DNA of 64,000 bases, taken from assembly GCA_903834475.1 (NCBI GenBank), contig CAILJH010000035.1, positions 31,843 through 95,842 on the forward strand, read 5' to 3'. The stretch comes from an uncultured Prolixibacteraceae bacterium. Lineage in GTDB: Bacteria; Bacteroidota; Bacteroidia; Bacteroidales; Prolixibacteraceae. This document shows, piece after piece, positions 1 to 8,600 of the stretch (position 1 is the stretch's first letter; every line of letters starts with the position of its first letter). A program made the translations under genes and the position numbers. The notes below the pieces were generated by a model. That model was not told the DNA's origin and searched no databases. It saw only the letters and a program-made list of their open reading frames with translations.

Positions 1-748
1 CAGCCCCTGCACCGGGAAAATTAGCAAAGTCTTCCCCGAATTCAATTTTCAGGAGCTTGGCAAAATGAGCCATGTTTGTTTCAAGATTTTCAAGGATTTC
101 GGGTGCTGCCCCTTTTTGCGGGCTATAAACGTAAGTTGCGCCGGATGCTCCTAAAAGCGGATTCCGGACATCACTGGCCACCGAAATTTTTACATTTCGA
201 AGCAATGGATGGACATTGGAACTGTTGATTATATGAAGTTTGCCCAACGAACTACCACCAGAACCAATTGATTGGCCGTTGATATCGAGAAGTCCAAATC
301 CAAGAGCCTGCGCCATTCCTGCTCCTCCATCGTTGGTTGCACTTCCGCCAATCCCGAGAATGATCTGAGCGTATCCGGCTTCCATGGCCGCCTTAATCAG
401 AAGACCAGTTCCGAAGGTTGACGTAATCATTGGATTTCGTTCTTCGGCCAATAGCAATTCAATTCCTGAAGCTGCAGCCATTTCGATTACGACTGTTTTT
501 CCATCTCCCAAAACTCCATAAAACGATTGAATTGGACGGTTCAACGCATCAAGAGATGAAGCCGGAATAATTTTCCCGCGGGTAGCAGCAACCAGCGACT
601 CAACCGTTCCTTCTCCGCCATCCGCCATCGGAATGCAAATGATTTCTGCTTCAGGAAAAATCCGGAGAATTCCTTCTGAAATAGCTGAAGCAACCTGTGA
701 GGCTGACAGGCATTCTTTAAACGAGTCGGGTGCAATTACAATGCGCAT
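1..748 (-). CDS. Glycerate kinase, GlxK/GarK family (C-terminus cut by window edge)
   Basis: The reading frame starts at an ATG whose first base is 748 and stays open to base 1, giving about 249 codons of a family usually near 370-380 residues. The N-terminus MRIVIAPDSFKECLSA, the segment MADGGEGTVESLVAATRG and the glycine-rich GIGGSATNDGGAGMAQALG are hallmarks of the type-1 glycerate kinase family, which phosphorylates D-glycerate with ATP in the cytoplasm. The predicted product feeds glycerate into lower glycolysis. It stands alone on its strand here; the next genes upstream (cytochromes) are separated by a 33-bp palindrome. The 2- versus 3-phosphate specificity cannot be read from the sequence. 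Confidence 0.9.
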   Translation of the reverse strand, partial: MRIVIAPDSFKECLSASQVASAISEGILRIFPEAEIICIPMADGGEGTVESLVAATRGKIIPASSLDALNRPIQSFYGVLGDGKTVVIEMAAASGIELLLAEERNPMITSTFGTGLLIKAAMEAGYAQIILGIGGSATNDGGAGMAQALGFGLLDINGQSIGSGGSSLGKLHIINSSNVHPLLRNVKISVASDVRNPLLGASGATYVYSPQKGAAPEILENLETNMAHFAKLLKIEFGEDFANFPGAGA

Positions 749-953
749 GACAATTAAATATTGAAAATAATCTGGTAAAATCAAATATATGATTTTTTAC
801 GAAAAAAACCGGTACAGTTAGGTTTATATCCCGATACCCGGCAGGAAGTATGGACCAATTTTGGCAAGGGATCCACCCGATTTGTTCAGGAAAAGGTACT
901 AACTTGATTTTTCTTCAGACCAATCTTTTTGTATCGGACTCGGGTTAAATCAG

Positions 954-986
954 TCAGCCCAACAAATTTCAAATTTGTTGGGCTGA
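954..986. repeat. 33-bp palindrome (16-bp arms around one C); likely terminator of the cytochrome operon
   Basis: The arms TCAGCCCAACAAATTT and AAATTTGTTGGGCTGA are exact reverse complements around a single central C. It lies 29 bases beyond the stop codon of the small cytochrome c gene on the minus strand. It has the same geometry as the palindrome at 55928-55960. Such a stem could end transcription from either side, although the flanking T-run is weak. The rest of 749-1015 shows no gene; it should hold the glycerate kinase promoter. Confidence 0.75.
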
Positions 987-1015
987 ACTTTAAAGGGAGT
1001 AATCAAAATCAACTT

Positions 1016-1441
1016 TTATTTAACCACAGATCTTAAATATTCAAGTACCGATTTCGCCTGAGCCTGATTTAGTCCGGGATCAGTCATAACGATGTTGTTA
1101 TACTTAACGATCAGTGCTTTGATATAGGGGTCTGACTTCTGCATTCCCGAGGTGTTTAACATCAGATTCAGGATGAATTCCGGGGCACGGTCTTTGGCAA
1201 TATTCCGGAGTGGCGGACCTATCTTCAGTTGATCCAATTCGTGGCAAAGTGCACAAGTATTGGTGAAAATAGTTTTCCCCTGGCTTACCAATTTAGCATC
1301 GATGGGGCCAAGTGTGATAGTTTTGATGGGACCGACCCCCAAATCTTTTATGTCATATTTCGGTTGGGCAATGGTCGCACCAATGCAAAGAATGAATGTA
1401 ACGGCCAAAGTAAAAATTGAAATGATAAGCTTGTTTTTCAT
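1016..1441 (-). CDS. Exported monohaem cytochrome c (class I-like)
   Basis: The 141-residue product has a signal peptide (residues 1-25, cleavage near ATIA-QP) and one haem-attachment motif CALCH at residues 63-67. M119 in NIVMTDPGL is the likely distal haem ligand, followed by a C-terminal helix that fits a small class I cytochrome c. It would carry electrons in the periplasm. The gene lies 11 bases downstream of the haem-porin gene and is surely co-transcribed with it, so it is a natural redox partner for that outer-membrane protein. The specific donor and acceptor are unknown. Confidence 0.85.
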   Translation of the reverse strand: MKNKLIISIFTLAVTFILCIGATIAQPKYDIKDLGVGPIKTITLGPIDAKLVSQGKTIFTNTCALCHELDQLKIGPPLRNIAKDRAPEFILNLMLNTSGMQKSDPYIKALIVKYNNIVMTDPGLNQAQAKSVLEYLRSVVK

Positions 1442-1452
1442 GGTATATAATA

Positions 1453-2814
1453 TTAGAAATTAAACCAGGCTAAGAGGTAAATAGTATTGTTATGAGCTGC
1501 ATTTCTACCTGCTCCATCGTAATTAACAGAGTTACCATCAAATTTGTTGTACGCAACATACTGAATTGAAAATTTGGTATTGTAAAAGGGCAGATATTCG
1601 ATTTGATAAATTAAACCGCTGCTATTTGGTTTGTTGTTCAAACTTCCAATATTGGTATCTTCTGAACCCGACCGATTAAAATAGCAGACGGTGGCTCCCA
1701 GACCATTTTTCAAATACAGGTTTCCATCGACTTTAAATGAATTAAAGTTGTATTTAGATGAAGTTAAAGTTGAATCTTCCCGGTTTTCGGTTTCTTTAAT
1801 CAGCGAAGAATGCAAAGTCAACGACCCGACATTCATTGTATGTGCGTACTGGAAATCGAAACCGAGATCGGTAAAATTATCCTTTGGCCCATTAATCCCA
1901 GTCTGGAAATGGTTGGAATGAATTCCAAAGGTTCCCAGTGCAGCATAGTTATTGCCCCACGAATGTTGAAGAGCAACTCTCCAGTACGGAGCAACTCCGT
2001 CGATTGTCATTAGAGTTGTAGCATCAGCAGGGTTTGCAGCACCTTGCTGACAAGTTCTGTAAAGGGTTAATTCTGTAAATAAGAAGTTGTTATATAAAGA
2101 ATAAGCTCCTAACCCGGCAACTTGCATGCCCATATTTTCTAAGATAGTCGATTTTGTGGGTGAGTTTGCTGCTGGTGAAGACGCGTATGGGAAACCCCAG
2201 GCGGAAGTAGTATTCCAGCCATCCTGTACTGTTGGATTGTTGTTTAAAGTAATTCCGTAACCCAGACTTTTTCCGCCAATATTAGTTTGATTAGCATATC
2301 TGAGATCTGCATTATCCATTCCAAAGCTTACTCCATCATAGGTTGTTTGTATAAAAGTACCAATATGAGGTGCAATTTGCCCGGCATAAAACAAGCTAAA
2401 CTGCTGTGGAAAGGCTACTGAATTGTTTTGAACACCCGCGTTATCTTTTGCAATATGCGTGAATGAAGTTTGTATCATGGCCGAAATAGGCAAGGCATCG
2501 AGTAATTTTAGTCTGGTTACTTTATCGCTGTCTTCTTTTACATCGATAGTTTTTGCCATAGTCATGGTATAGCCATTCAATTTAAACTGACGACCAAAAG
2601 GTGTAAGTTCCGGAAACGAATAATGGCAGGCAGTACACGACATCCCGGTTTGCCTGGCAAAACTGGGCAGGGCTTCTGCCACACCAGCGCTTATAAGAGA
2701 TACGAGCACAATGATTAACACTTTGTAAATGTTAATTCTGGCTTTTGAAGTTCCAATACTTTTTATTGAACTAATTGATCCACTACATCTTTCCATTTGT
2801 AAAAATCTTTTCAT
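1453..2814 (-). CDS. Cyc2-like outer-membrane cytochrome-porin fusion
   Basis: The 453-residue product has a long basic N-terminus, a signal peptide (about residues 31-48) and, just after it, a single haem motif CTACH (C60, C63, H64) in the setting FARQTGMSCTACHYSFPEL followed by FGRQFKLNGYT. The remaining ~360 residues alternate in the way expected for an outer-membrane beta-barrel and end in WFNF with a terminal Phe. One N-terminal haem fused to a porin is the architecture of Cyc2, the outer-membrane cytochrome of iron oxidisers, and the residues around the haem resemble that family as I recall it. Fe(II) oxidation is not established; other extracellular electron donors or acceptors are possible. 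Start M1 could also be M7. The neighbouring cytochrome c supports an electron-transfer role. Confidence 0.7.
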   Translation of the reverse strand: MKRFLQMERCSGSISSIKSIGTSKARINIYKVLIIVLVSLISAGVAEALPSFARQTGMSCTACHYSFPELTPFGRQFKLNGYTMTMAKTIDVKEDSDKVTRLKLLDALPISAMIQTSFTHIAKDNAGVQNNSVAFPQQFSLFYAGQIAPHIGTFIQTTYDGVSFGMDNADLRYANQTNIGGKSLGYGITLNNNPTVQDGWNTTSAWGFPYASSPAANSPTKSTILENMGMQVAGLGAYSLYNNFLFTELTLYRTCQQGAANPADATTLMTIDGVAPYWRVALQHSWGNNYAALGTFGIHSNHFQTGINGPKDNFTDLGFDFQYAHTMNVGSLTLHSSLIKETENREDSTLTSSKYNFNSFKVDGNLYLKNGLGATVCYFNRSGSEDTNIGSLNNKPNSSGLIYQIEYLPFYNTKFSIQYVAYNKFDGNSVNYDGAGRNAAHNNTIYLLAWFNF

Positions 2815-3238
2815 TTTAAATGTTTTAGCGTTATCAATAATAAATCGGGTTTAAGTTGCAAGAATACGCATATTTCAGGATTAAATAAATCAATAATGAG
2901 ATTTATATCATTTTTTATTTACAAAATGAGTTTTTAGAATACGATACAGTGTCAAAAAGTTGAACTTATCTAAATGTCAATTTCAACTAAAGTTCAAATA
3001 CTTATTCATTTGCCAATATTAAATTCAGGTACTCCCTGTGTTTTATATATGATGCTTTTTAGATCTGCTACTTTAAATCATGATAAGTATTAAATCAAAA
3101 CAATCCATGTACACATTTAGTTTTCCGAAGATTTCAAGCGTTGTGTCTTTCCCTTTTTTTATCAACAATCTACTTTTATGGCATCGAAAATGATATTTTT
3201 ACTTTCCTGAAATTGGGGGTTTAAGGAGAAATTTATTT
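2815..3238. other. 424-bp divergent intergenic region, no gene seen
   Basis: This AT-rich stretch separates the divergent cytochrome operon and dnaE and should contain both promoters. I could not identify a full TTG-N19-TAnnTTTG promoter with confidence. A weak dyad (AGTTGAA ... TTCAACT, near 2958-2994) is the only structure I noticed. AAGGAG at 3223-3228 is an unusually good ribosome-binding site for this group. Confidence 0.5.
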
Positions 3239-3256
3239 TTGATACAACGCGCTGAT

Positions 3257-6200
3257 ATGATTCCATTTACACATTTACATGTTCACTCTCAATACTCTAT
3301 TCTGGATGGAGCAGCCAGTGTTAAAGGCCTGATTGCAAAAGCCAAAGCAGATGGCATGACAGCCCTGGCTTTGACTGATCATGGAAATATGTTTGGAGCA
3401 AAAGAATTTTACGATGTGTGTAAAAAAGAAGGGATCAAACCCATCATTGGATGTGAAACCTACGTTGCCGAAACCTCGCGTCACAGCAAAAAAGACGCGA
3501 AAGTTGACCGCTCGGGTTACCATTTGATTTTGCTGGCCAAAAACCTGGTTGGTTACCGGAATCTACTCAAGCTGGTGTCAGCTGCCTATACCGAAGGGTT
3601 TTACTACAAACCCCGGATCGACAAGGAACTGCTCGAAAAATATCACGAAGGACTGATTATTTCTTCGGCCTGTCTGGGTGGCGAAGTTCCACAACACATC
3701 ATGGCCGGACATCTTAACGATGCCGATGAGACGATTCAATGGTTTAAATCGGTTTTCGGCGAAGATTTTTACCTGGAACTGCAAAGGCATCCGTCAACTT
3801 TACCCGAAATGAGGCGGAATGTATATGAAAGCCAGGTTCTGGTAAATACTCAAATGCTCGAACTGGCCAAAAAACATCAGGTAAAACTCATTTGCACCAA
3901 CGACATTCATTTCATCAACGAGGAAGATGCCGACGCGCACGATTTGCTCATTTGCCTCAATACCGGTAAGGATCTGGACGATCCGGCCCGGATGCGTTAC
4001 ACCAAACAGGAGTGGTTTAAAACCACTGCCGAAATGAATGCATTGTTTGCAGATGTTCCTGAAGCATTGATCAATACACAGGAAATCACAGATAAGATCG
4101 AATCCTATGATTTAAACTCCTCGCCAATCATGCCTCTTTTTCCTATTCCTGAAGATTTCGGGAAACTGGATGATTACCGTGCCCGATTCAATGAAGAAAT
4201 GTTGCGCGAAGAATTTGGTGAGGAAGCTTTCAAAGATCAGGGAGGATACGATAAAGTAGTGAGGGTAAAACTCGAATCCGATTACCTCGCTCTCCTGACT
4301 TGGAATGGGGCTAAAGTGAGGTATCCGCAACCATTTTCAGATGAGCTCCTCGAACGCATTGAATTCGAATTGAATACAATCAAGACCATGGGTTTCCCGG
4401 GCTACTTCCTGATTACCCAGGATTTCATCAACGAGGCGCGGAAGATGGACGTGTTGGTTGGACCGGGCCGTGGTTCGGCTGCCGGGTCGGTGGTATCATA
4501 TTGCGTGGGTATTACCAACATCGATCCGTTAAAGTACGATTTGCTGTTCGAGCGGTTTCTGAATCCCGACCGTGTTTCGATGCCTGACGTGGATATTGAC
4601 TTCGATGATGATGGACGCCAGAAAGTGCTTGATTACGTGACCAATAAATACGGAAAAGACAAAGTAGCTCACATTTGTACCTTCGGGACCATGGCCACCA
4701 AAATGGCAATCAAAGATGTTGCGCGGGTTCTGAAACTTCCGCTTTCGGAGGCCGACCGCCTGACTAAAATGGTTCCGGATACACCGAAAATGAATTTTTT
4801 TACTGCATATAAAGAAAGTCCGGAACTGAAAGCCGAGTTGAAATCATCCAACGAATTGATCCGGACAACCTTGAAATTTGCGCAGACACTCGAAGGTTCG
4901 GTGCGTCAGACTGGCGTCCACGCCTGTGGAATCCTGATCAGCCGCGATCCGCTGACCGACCATATTCCGGTGATGCTCTCCAAGGACGACGAAAACCTTC
5001 TGACGACCCAATTCGACGGGAAATATGTAGAAGACATTGGTTTGCTCAAGATGGATTTTCTTGGACTCAAAACACTTTCCGTTATCAAGGAAACGGTTGA
5101 AAATATCAAGCTTTCGCGCGGAATCACAGTCGATATGGACGATCTTCCCGAGAACGATCCGCTCACGCTGGAACTTTTCAGCAATGGCGATACCACCGGT
5201 ATTTTCCAGTTCGAGTCGCCCGGTATGAAAAAGCATTTGCGTAACCTGAAACCCAACCGTTTCGAGGATCTCGTCGCCATGAACGCGCTTTACCGTCCGG
5301 GACCTATGGAGAATGTTCCATCGTACATCAAGCGAAAACATGGTCAGGAGAAAATTGAATATGAAAGTCCATTGATGGAACCCTACCTGAACGACACCTA
5401 CGGAATTACCGTTTATCAGGAACAGGTGATGCTTCAGTCGCGGGCGCTGGCTGGTTTTACCCGTGGCGATTCCGATTCGCTCCGCAAAGCGATGGGTAAA
5501 AAGCAGATTTATCAGATGGATAAACTGAAAGAAAAGTTTCATGTGGGCTGCATGAATAATCCAAAGTTTATTGAAGGTTGCCTTGTTGGAAACAAAGATC
5601 CGGATAAGCTGATCGATAAAATATGGAAAGACTGGGAAGCATTTGCCAGTTATGCCTTCAACAAATCGCATTCGGTTTGTTATGCCGCGGTAGCTTACCA
5701 GACCGGCTATTTAAAAGCACATTATCCGGCCGAATTTATGGCTGCCAACATGAGCCGGAACCTCAGCAACATTACTGAAATTTCGAAGCTGATGGAAGAA
5801 TGCAAGCGGATGAAGATGAATGTTCTGGGACCTGATGTGAGCGAGAGTTATACCAAATTTACTGTAAACAAATCGGGAAATATCCGCTTTGGAATGGCTG
5901 CAGTGAAAGGTGTGGGTGAAGGTGCCGTTCAGGATATCATCAAAGCGCGGAAAGGCGGCACGTTCAAGGATATTTATGATTTTGTGGAACGGGTGAACCT
6001 TCAGTCGGTCAACAAAAAAAACATCGAAGCACTGGCCATGGCCGGAGCATTCGATTCATTTAAAAAACATACCCGAAGCCAGTTTTTTGCTCCGGATGAC
6101 AACGACCTGACGTTTGTCGAAAAGCTGATCAGGTACGGCAACAAGATGCAATACGAGAGCAACAACATGCAGCCGTCGCTTTTTGGTGAAATCATGGCAG

Positions 6201-6898
6201 GACAGTCGGTTCAGAAGCCCGAACCTCAGCCGGTTCCGGAATGGCCGGATTTGATTCTGCTCGAAAAAGAGAAAAATCTGGTCGGTGTTTACCTCACTTC
6301 GCATCCGCTCGACCGGTATAAAGTCGAAATTGAAACCCTGGCGACCAAAGATATTACGTTTAAAGATCTGAACAGCAACATTGATGCGCTGAAAGGCAGG
6401 GAAATGACGTTTGTCGGGATGGTGACCGAAGCGCGAGAAAGTTTTGGCAAAACCGGAAAACCATACAGCCAGATTGTTCTGACCGATTATACCGATTCGT
6501 ATAAATTCTTTTTCTTTGCCAAAGACTATGTCGAGTTTGGCAAGTATTGCAAACCCGGACTCTACCTGATGGTTAAAGGTTTGGTTCAAAACCGTTATGG
6601 AGGCGATCAGCTCGAATTTAAGGTGAGCCGGATCGAACTGATGGAAGAAATCCGTGAGAAATACTTTAAAAGCATTACGGTGAAAATCCCACTTACTGCT
6701 CTTACAGGCGAAGTTATTTCCGATCTTGAACGGCTGACCTTGAATAGCAAGGGAAAGTCGTTGCTACGATTTGATATCATTGATCTCGAAACAAAAATGG
6801 TGGTTAATCTGTTTTCAAGAAATACAAGGATTGAAATCACAGACGAATTGCTTTCGTATTTTGAGAAACATGATGATCTTGTTTTTAAAATTAATTAG
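3257..6898 (+). CDS. dnaE: DNA polymerase III alpha subunit
   Basis: This is the replicative polymerase subunit that extends DNA in the cytoplasm. The N-terminal PHP domain begins at HLHVHSQYSILDG, the polymerase core shows GRGSAAGSVVSY and the catalytic aspartates in PDVDIDFDDDGR, and a C-terminal OB-fold/tau-binding region follows. The length (1213 residues from this start) is normal for the single-polymerase DnaE1 type. I chose ATG 3257 because homologues begin close to FTHLHVH. An in-frame TTG at 3239 adds six residues and sits 10 bases after an AAGGAG, so it is a credible alternative. The gene is followed after 58 bases by trxA, which has its own promoter. Confidence 0.97.
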   Translation: MIPFTHLHVHSQYSILDGAASVKGLIAKAKADGMTALALTDHGNMFGAKEFYDVCKKEGIKPIIGCETYVAETSRHSKKDAKVDRSGYHLILLAKNLVGYRNLLKLVSAAYTEGFYYKPRIDKELLEKYHEGLIISSACLGGEVPQHIMAGHLNDADETIQWFKSVFGEDFYLELQRHPSTLPEMRRNVYESQVLVNTQMLELAKKHQVKLICTNDIHFINEEDADAHDLLICLNTGKDLDDPARMRYTKQEWFKTTAEMNALFADVPEALINTQEITDKIESYDLNSSPIMPLFPIPEDFGKLDDYRARFNEEMLREEFGEEAFKDQGGYDKVVRVKLESDYLALLTWNGAKVRYPQPFSDELLERIEFELNTIKTMGFPGYFLITQDFINEARKMDVLVGPGRGSAAGSVVSYCVGITNIDPLKYDLLFERFLNPDRVSMPDVDIDFDDDGRQKVLDYVTNKYGKDKVAHICTFGTMATKMAIKDVARVLKLPLSEADRLTKMVPDTPKMNFFTAYKESPELKAELKSSNELIRTTLKFAQTLEGSVRQTGVHACGILISRDPLTDHIPVMLSKDDENLLTTQFDGKYVEDIGLLKMDFLGLKTLSVIKETVENIKLSRGITVDMDDLPENDPLTLELFSNGDTTGIFQFESPGMKKHLRNLKPNRFEDLVAMNALYRPGPMENVPSYIKRKHGQEKIEYESPLMEPYLNDTYGITVYQEQVMLQSRALAGFTRGDSDSLRKAMGKKQIYQMDKLKEKFHVGCMNNPKFIEGCLVGNKDPDKLIDKIWKDWEAFASYAFNKSHSVCYAAVAYQTGYLKAHYPAEFMAANMSRNLSNITEISKLMEECKRMKMNVLGPDVSESYTKFTVNKSGNIRFGMAAVKGVGEGAVQDIIKARKGGTFKDIYDFVERVNLQSVNKKNIEALAMAGAFDSFKKHTRSQFFAPDDNDLTFVEKLIRYGNKMQYESNNMQPSLFGEIMAGQSVQKPEPQPVPEWPDLILLEKEKNLVGVYLTSHPLDRYKVEIETLATKDITFKDLNSNIDALKGREMTFVGMVTEARESFGKTGKPYSQIVLTDYTDSYKFFFFAKDYVEFGKYCKPGLYLMVKGLVQNRYGGDQLEFKVSRIELMEEIREKYFKSITVKIPLTALTGEVISDLERLTLNSKGKSLLRFDIIDLETKMVVNLFSRNTRIEITDELLSYFEKHDDLVFKIN

Positions 6899-6908
6899 GC
6901 TAATTTTG
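6879..6908 (+). promoter_or_regulatory. Bacteroidota-type promoter for trxA
   Basis: TTG at 6879-6881 and TAATTTTG at 6901-6908 are separated by 19 bases, matching the TTTG/TTG-N19-21-TAnnTTTG consensus of this phylum's primary sigma factor. The -33 part lies in the last codons of dnaE. The start codon of trxA is 48 bases past the -7 element. Confidence 0.55.
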
Positions 6909-6956
6909 CGACTGAAATTAATTTTCCTGAAATTTTAACACATAAAAAATATACAG

Positions 6957-7274
6957 ATGGCTTTAGAAATTAATGATGCAAATTTTGAAGAATTGGTTCT
7001 TCAGGCCGACAAGCCGGTTTTGGTTGATTTTTGGGCCGAATGGTGTGGTCCTTGCCGCATGGTTGGTCCTATCGTGAATGAACTTGCCGACGATTACGCC
7101 GGAAGATTGATCGTTGGAAAAGTGGATGTGGACAGCAATCCGGGAATCGCTTCCCAATTCGGAATTCGCAACATTCCTACCATTTTATTCTTTAAAGGTG
7201 GCGTGGTTGTTGACAAACACGTTGGCGCTGCCCCAAAGACAACACTTTCTTCAAAAGTCGACAGCATTCTGTAA
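6957..7274 (+). CDS. trxA: Thioredoxin
   Basis: The 105-residue protein is a complete single-domain thioredoxin. The redox site WCGPC places the two cysteines at C30 and C33, and the cis-proline is P74 in NIPTILFF. It has no signal peptide, so it works in the cytoplasm, where it reduces disulfides in enzymes such as ribonucleotide reductase and peroxidases using thioredoxin reductase. It is preceded by a recognisable promoter and followed by a strong terminator, so it is probably mainly a single-gene transcript. The thiol peroxidase at 26.4-26.9 kb in this window is a plausible client. Confidence 0.97.
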   Translation: MALEINDANFEELVLQADKPVLVDFWAEWCGPCRMVGPIVNELADDYAGRLIVGKVDVDSNPGIASQFGIRNIPTILFFKGGVVVDKHVGAAPKTTLSSKVDSIL

Positions 7275-7288
7275 TCCTTAGTTTCATG

Positions 7289-7328
7289 AAAAAAAGGCAT
7301 AGGAAACATGGTTTCTTATGCCTTTTTT
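7289..7328 (+). terminator. Rho-independent terminator after trxA
   Basis: The stem AAAAAGGCATA pairs with TATGCCTTTTT about 20 bases later, and the 3' arm runs into a T tract. It begins about 15 bases past the trxA stop codon. Confidence 0.8.
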
Positions 7329-7434
7329 AGTTGTAGATTTGGAATGTATTCAAAATGTCCGTTGCCTGAAGGCCAACGACAAATGATATAATTCTGATAA
7401 AATTGGGTTCATTTATAAAAAGCAATATCCTTTG

Positions 7435-7454
7435 CCGTCTGCTGAAGCAGACGG
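7435..7454. repeat. 20-bp hairpin (CCGTCTGC, TGAA loop, GCAGACGG) just before the DUF58 gene
   Basis: A perfect 8-bp inverted repeat (9 bp if the closing T-A pair is counted) with a TGAA loop lies 24 bases upstream of the likely start codon of the DUF58 gene. It could be a leader hairpin or a dispersed palindromic repeat. No T-run follows, so it is not an obvious terminator. Confidence 0.5.
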
Positions 7455-7478
7455 GTAGGTGAGATAAATTACAGATTC

Positions 7479-8408
7479 TTGAACAATCTTCTCGACATAC
7501 AGCAGTTACAGCAGTTTGATAACCTCGAATTCATCTCGAAAGAGGTGGTTGAAGGTTTTATTACCGGATTGCACCGTAGCCCCTTTCATGGGTTTTCGGT
7601 TGAATTTGCTGAGCATCGACTCTACAACACCGGCGAATCGACCAAACACCTCGACTGGAAACTGTTTGCACGGACTGACCGTTTGTTTGTGAAACAGTAC
7701 GAAGAAGAAACCAACCTTCGCTGCCAGCTGGTCATCGATACTTCTTCATCCATGCTTTTTCCTTACGAAAAGGGAAAGCCATCAAAAATCAACAAGCTGG
7801 CATTCTCGGTGTATTCGGCTGCTGCAATCATCTATTTGCTCCGGCGTCAACGCGATGCGGTTGGCCTGTCACTTTTTTCTGATGAAGTTGATTTTCACTC
7901 TCAGGCGCGTCTGTCATCGGTGCATATCGATATGCTTTACAGTCAGCTGGCTAATTTGCTGAATCAGGAACAGGCCTTGCTGCAGAAGAAAACAAAAACT
8001 GTTGATGCGTTGCACATGATTGCCGAGAACATCCACAAACGATCGCTGGTCATTCTTTTCAGCGACCTGATTGAACAGGAAAGTACCGACGAATTATTCG
8101 AAGCCCTTCAGCACCTGAAATACAACAAGCACGAAGTCTTGCTTTTCCATGTGACCGACCACCGACAGGAACGGGCATTCGATTTCAGGAACCAACCCTA
8201 CCGTTTTGTGGATCTGGAATCGGGCGACCACATCAAGTTTTCCCCTCAAGACCTGAAAAATAATTACGAGAAAGCTGTTTCAGAATATTTCGAGGAATTG
8301 CGCGTCCGTTGCGGGCAGTATCACATCGATCTGGCCGAAGCAGATATCAACGAAGACTTCAAACACGTGCTTTATACTTACCTGCTGAAACGGAAAAGAT
8401 TGTTTTAG
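7479..8408 (+). CDS. DUF58 domain protein (vWA-like, MoxR-associated family)
   Basis: The 309-residue protein carries the DUF58 block GFSVEFAEHRLYNTGEST followed by DWKLFARTDRLFVKQYEEE. A von Willebrand A-like fold follows, whose MIDAS-type DTSSSM motif lies near residue 89. Members are usually encoded beside a MoxR AAA+ ATPase and are thought to act with it in protein maturation or envelope stress; no MoxR gene is adjacent here. It lacks a signal peptide or membrane segment. No ATG lies in frame upstream before the stop at 7443, so translation probably starts at TTG 7479. The stop codon is followed within 5 bases by a C-rich repeat. Confidence 0.8.
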   Translation: MNNLLDIQQLQQFDNLEFISKEVVEGFITGLHRSPFHGFSVEFAEHRLYNTGESTKHLDWKLFARTDRLFVKQYEEETNLRCQLVIDTSSSMLFPYEKGKPSKINKLAFSVYSAAAIIYLLRRQRDAVGLSLFSDEVDFHSQARLSSVHIDMLYSQLANLLNQEQALLQKKTKTVDALHMIAENIHKRSLVILFSDLIEQESTDELFEALQHLKYNKHEVLLFHVTDHRQERAFDFRNQPYRFVDLESGDHIKFSPQDLKNNYEKAVSEYFEELRVRCGQYHIDLAEADINEDFKHVLYTYLLKRKRLF

Positions 8409-8412
8409 AGAG

Positions 8413-8600
8413 AAGCCCCTCTACAACCTCTCCCCAAAAGGGAAGGGGGCACGTTCCCGAAATCTGGTTGCGTCATGCTGAATTTATTTCAGCATACAAC
8501 CGACAAACAATAGATCCCGAAATAAATTCGGGATGACGGATTGCATGGATCGAAGCACTTTTAAGCCCCCTCTTGGGTAGGGGGTTTTGGGGGAGGCTTC
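8413..8600. repeat. Composite repeat element bounded by inverted C-rich hairpins
   Basis: Two C-rich hairpin units face each other (8413-8450 and 8564-8600, both beginning AAGCC when read inward). Between them are two small palindromes, TGCTGAA/TTCAGCA near 8476-8494 and ATCCCGAA/TTCGGGAT near 8514-8535. The element fills the space between the converging DUF58 and EEP genes, starting 4 bases after one stop codon and abutting the other. Related units occur at 28.0, 28.3, 29.0 and 56.7-56.9 kb. Confidence 0.7.

Noticed and set aside
4844..5671. Long open frame (275 codons) on the minus strand inside dnaE
   Set aside because: It lies fully antisense to the conserved polymerase domain, has no recognisable motif or start context, and is explained by codon bias of dnaE.
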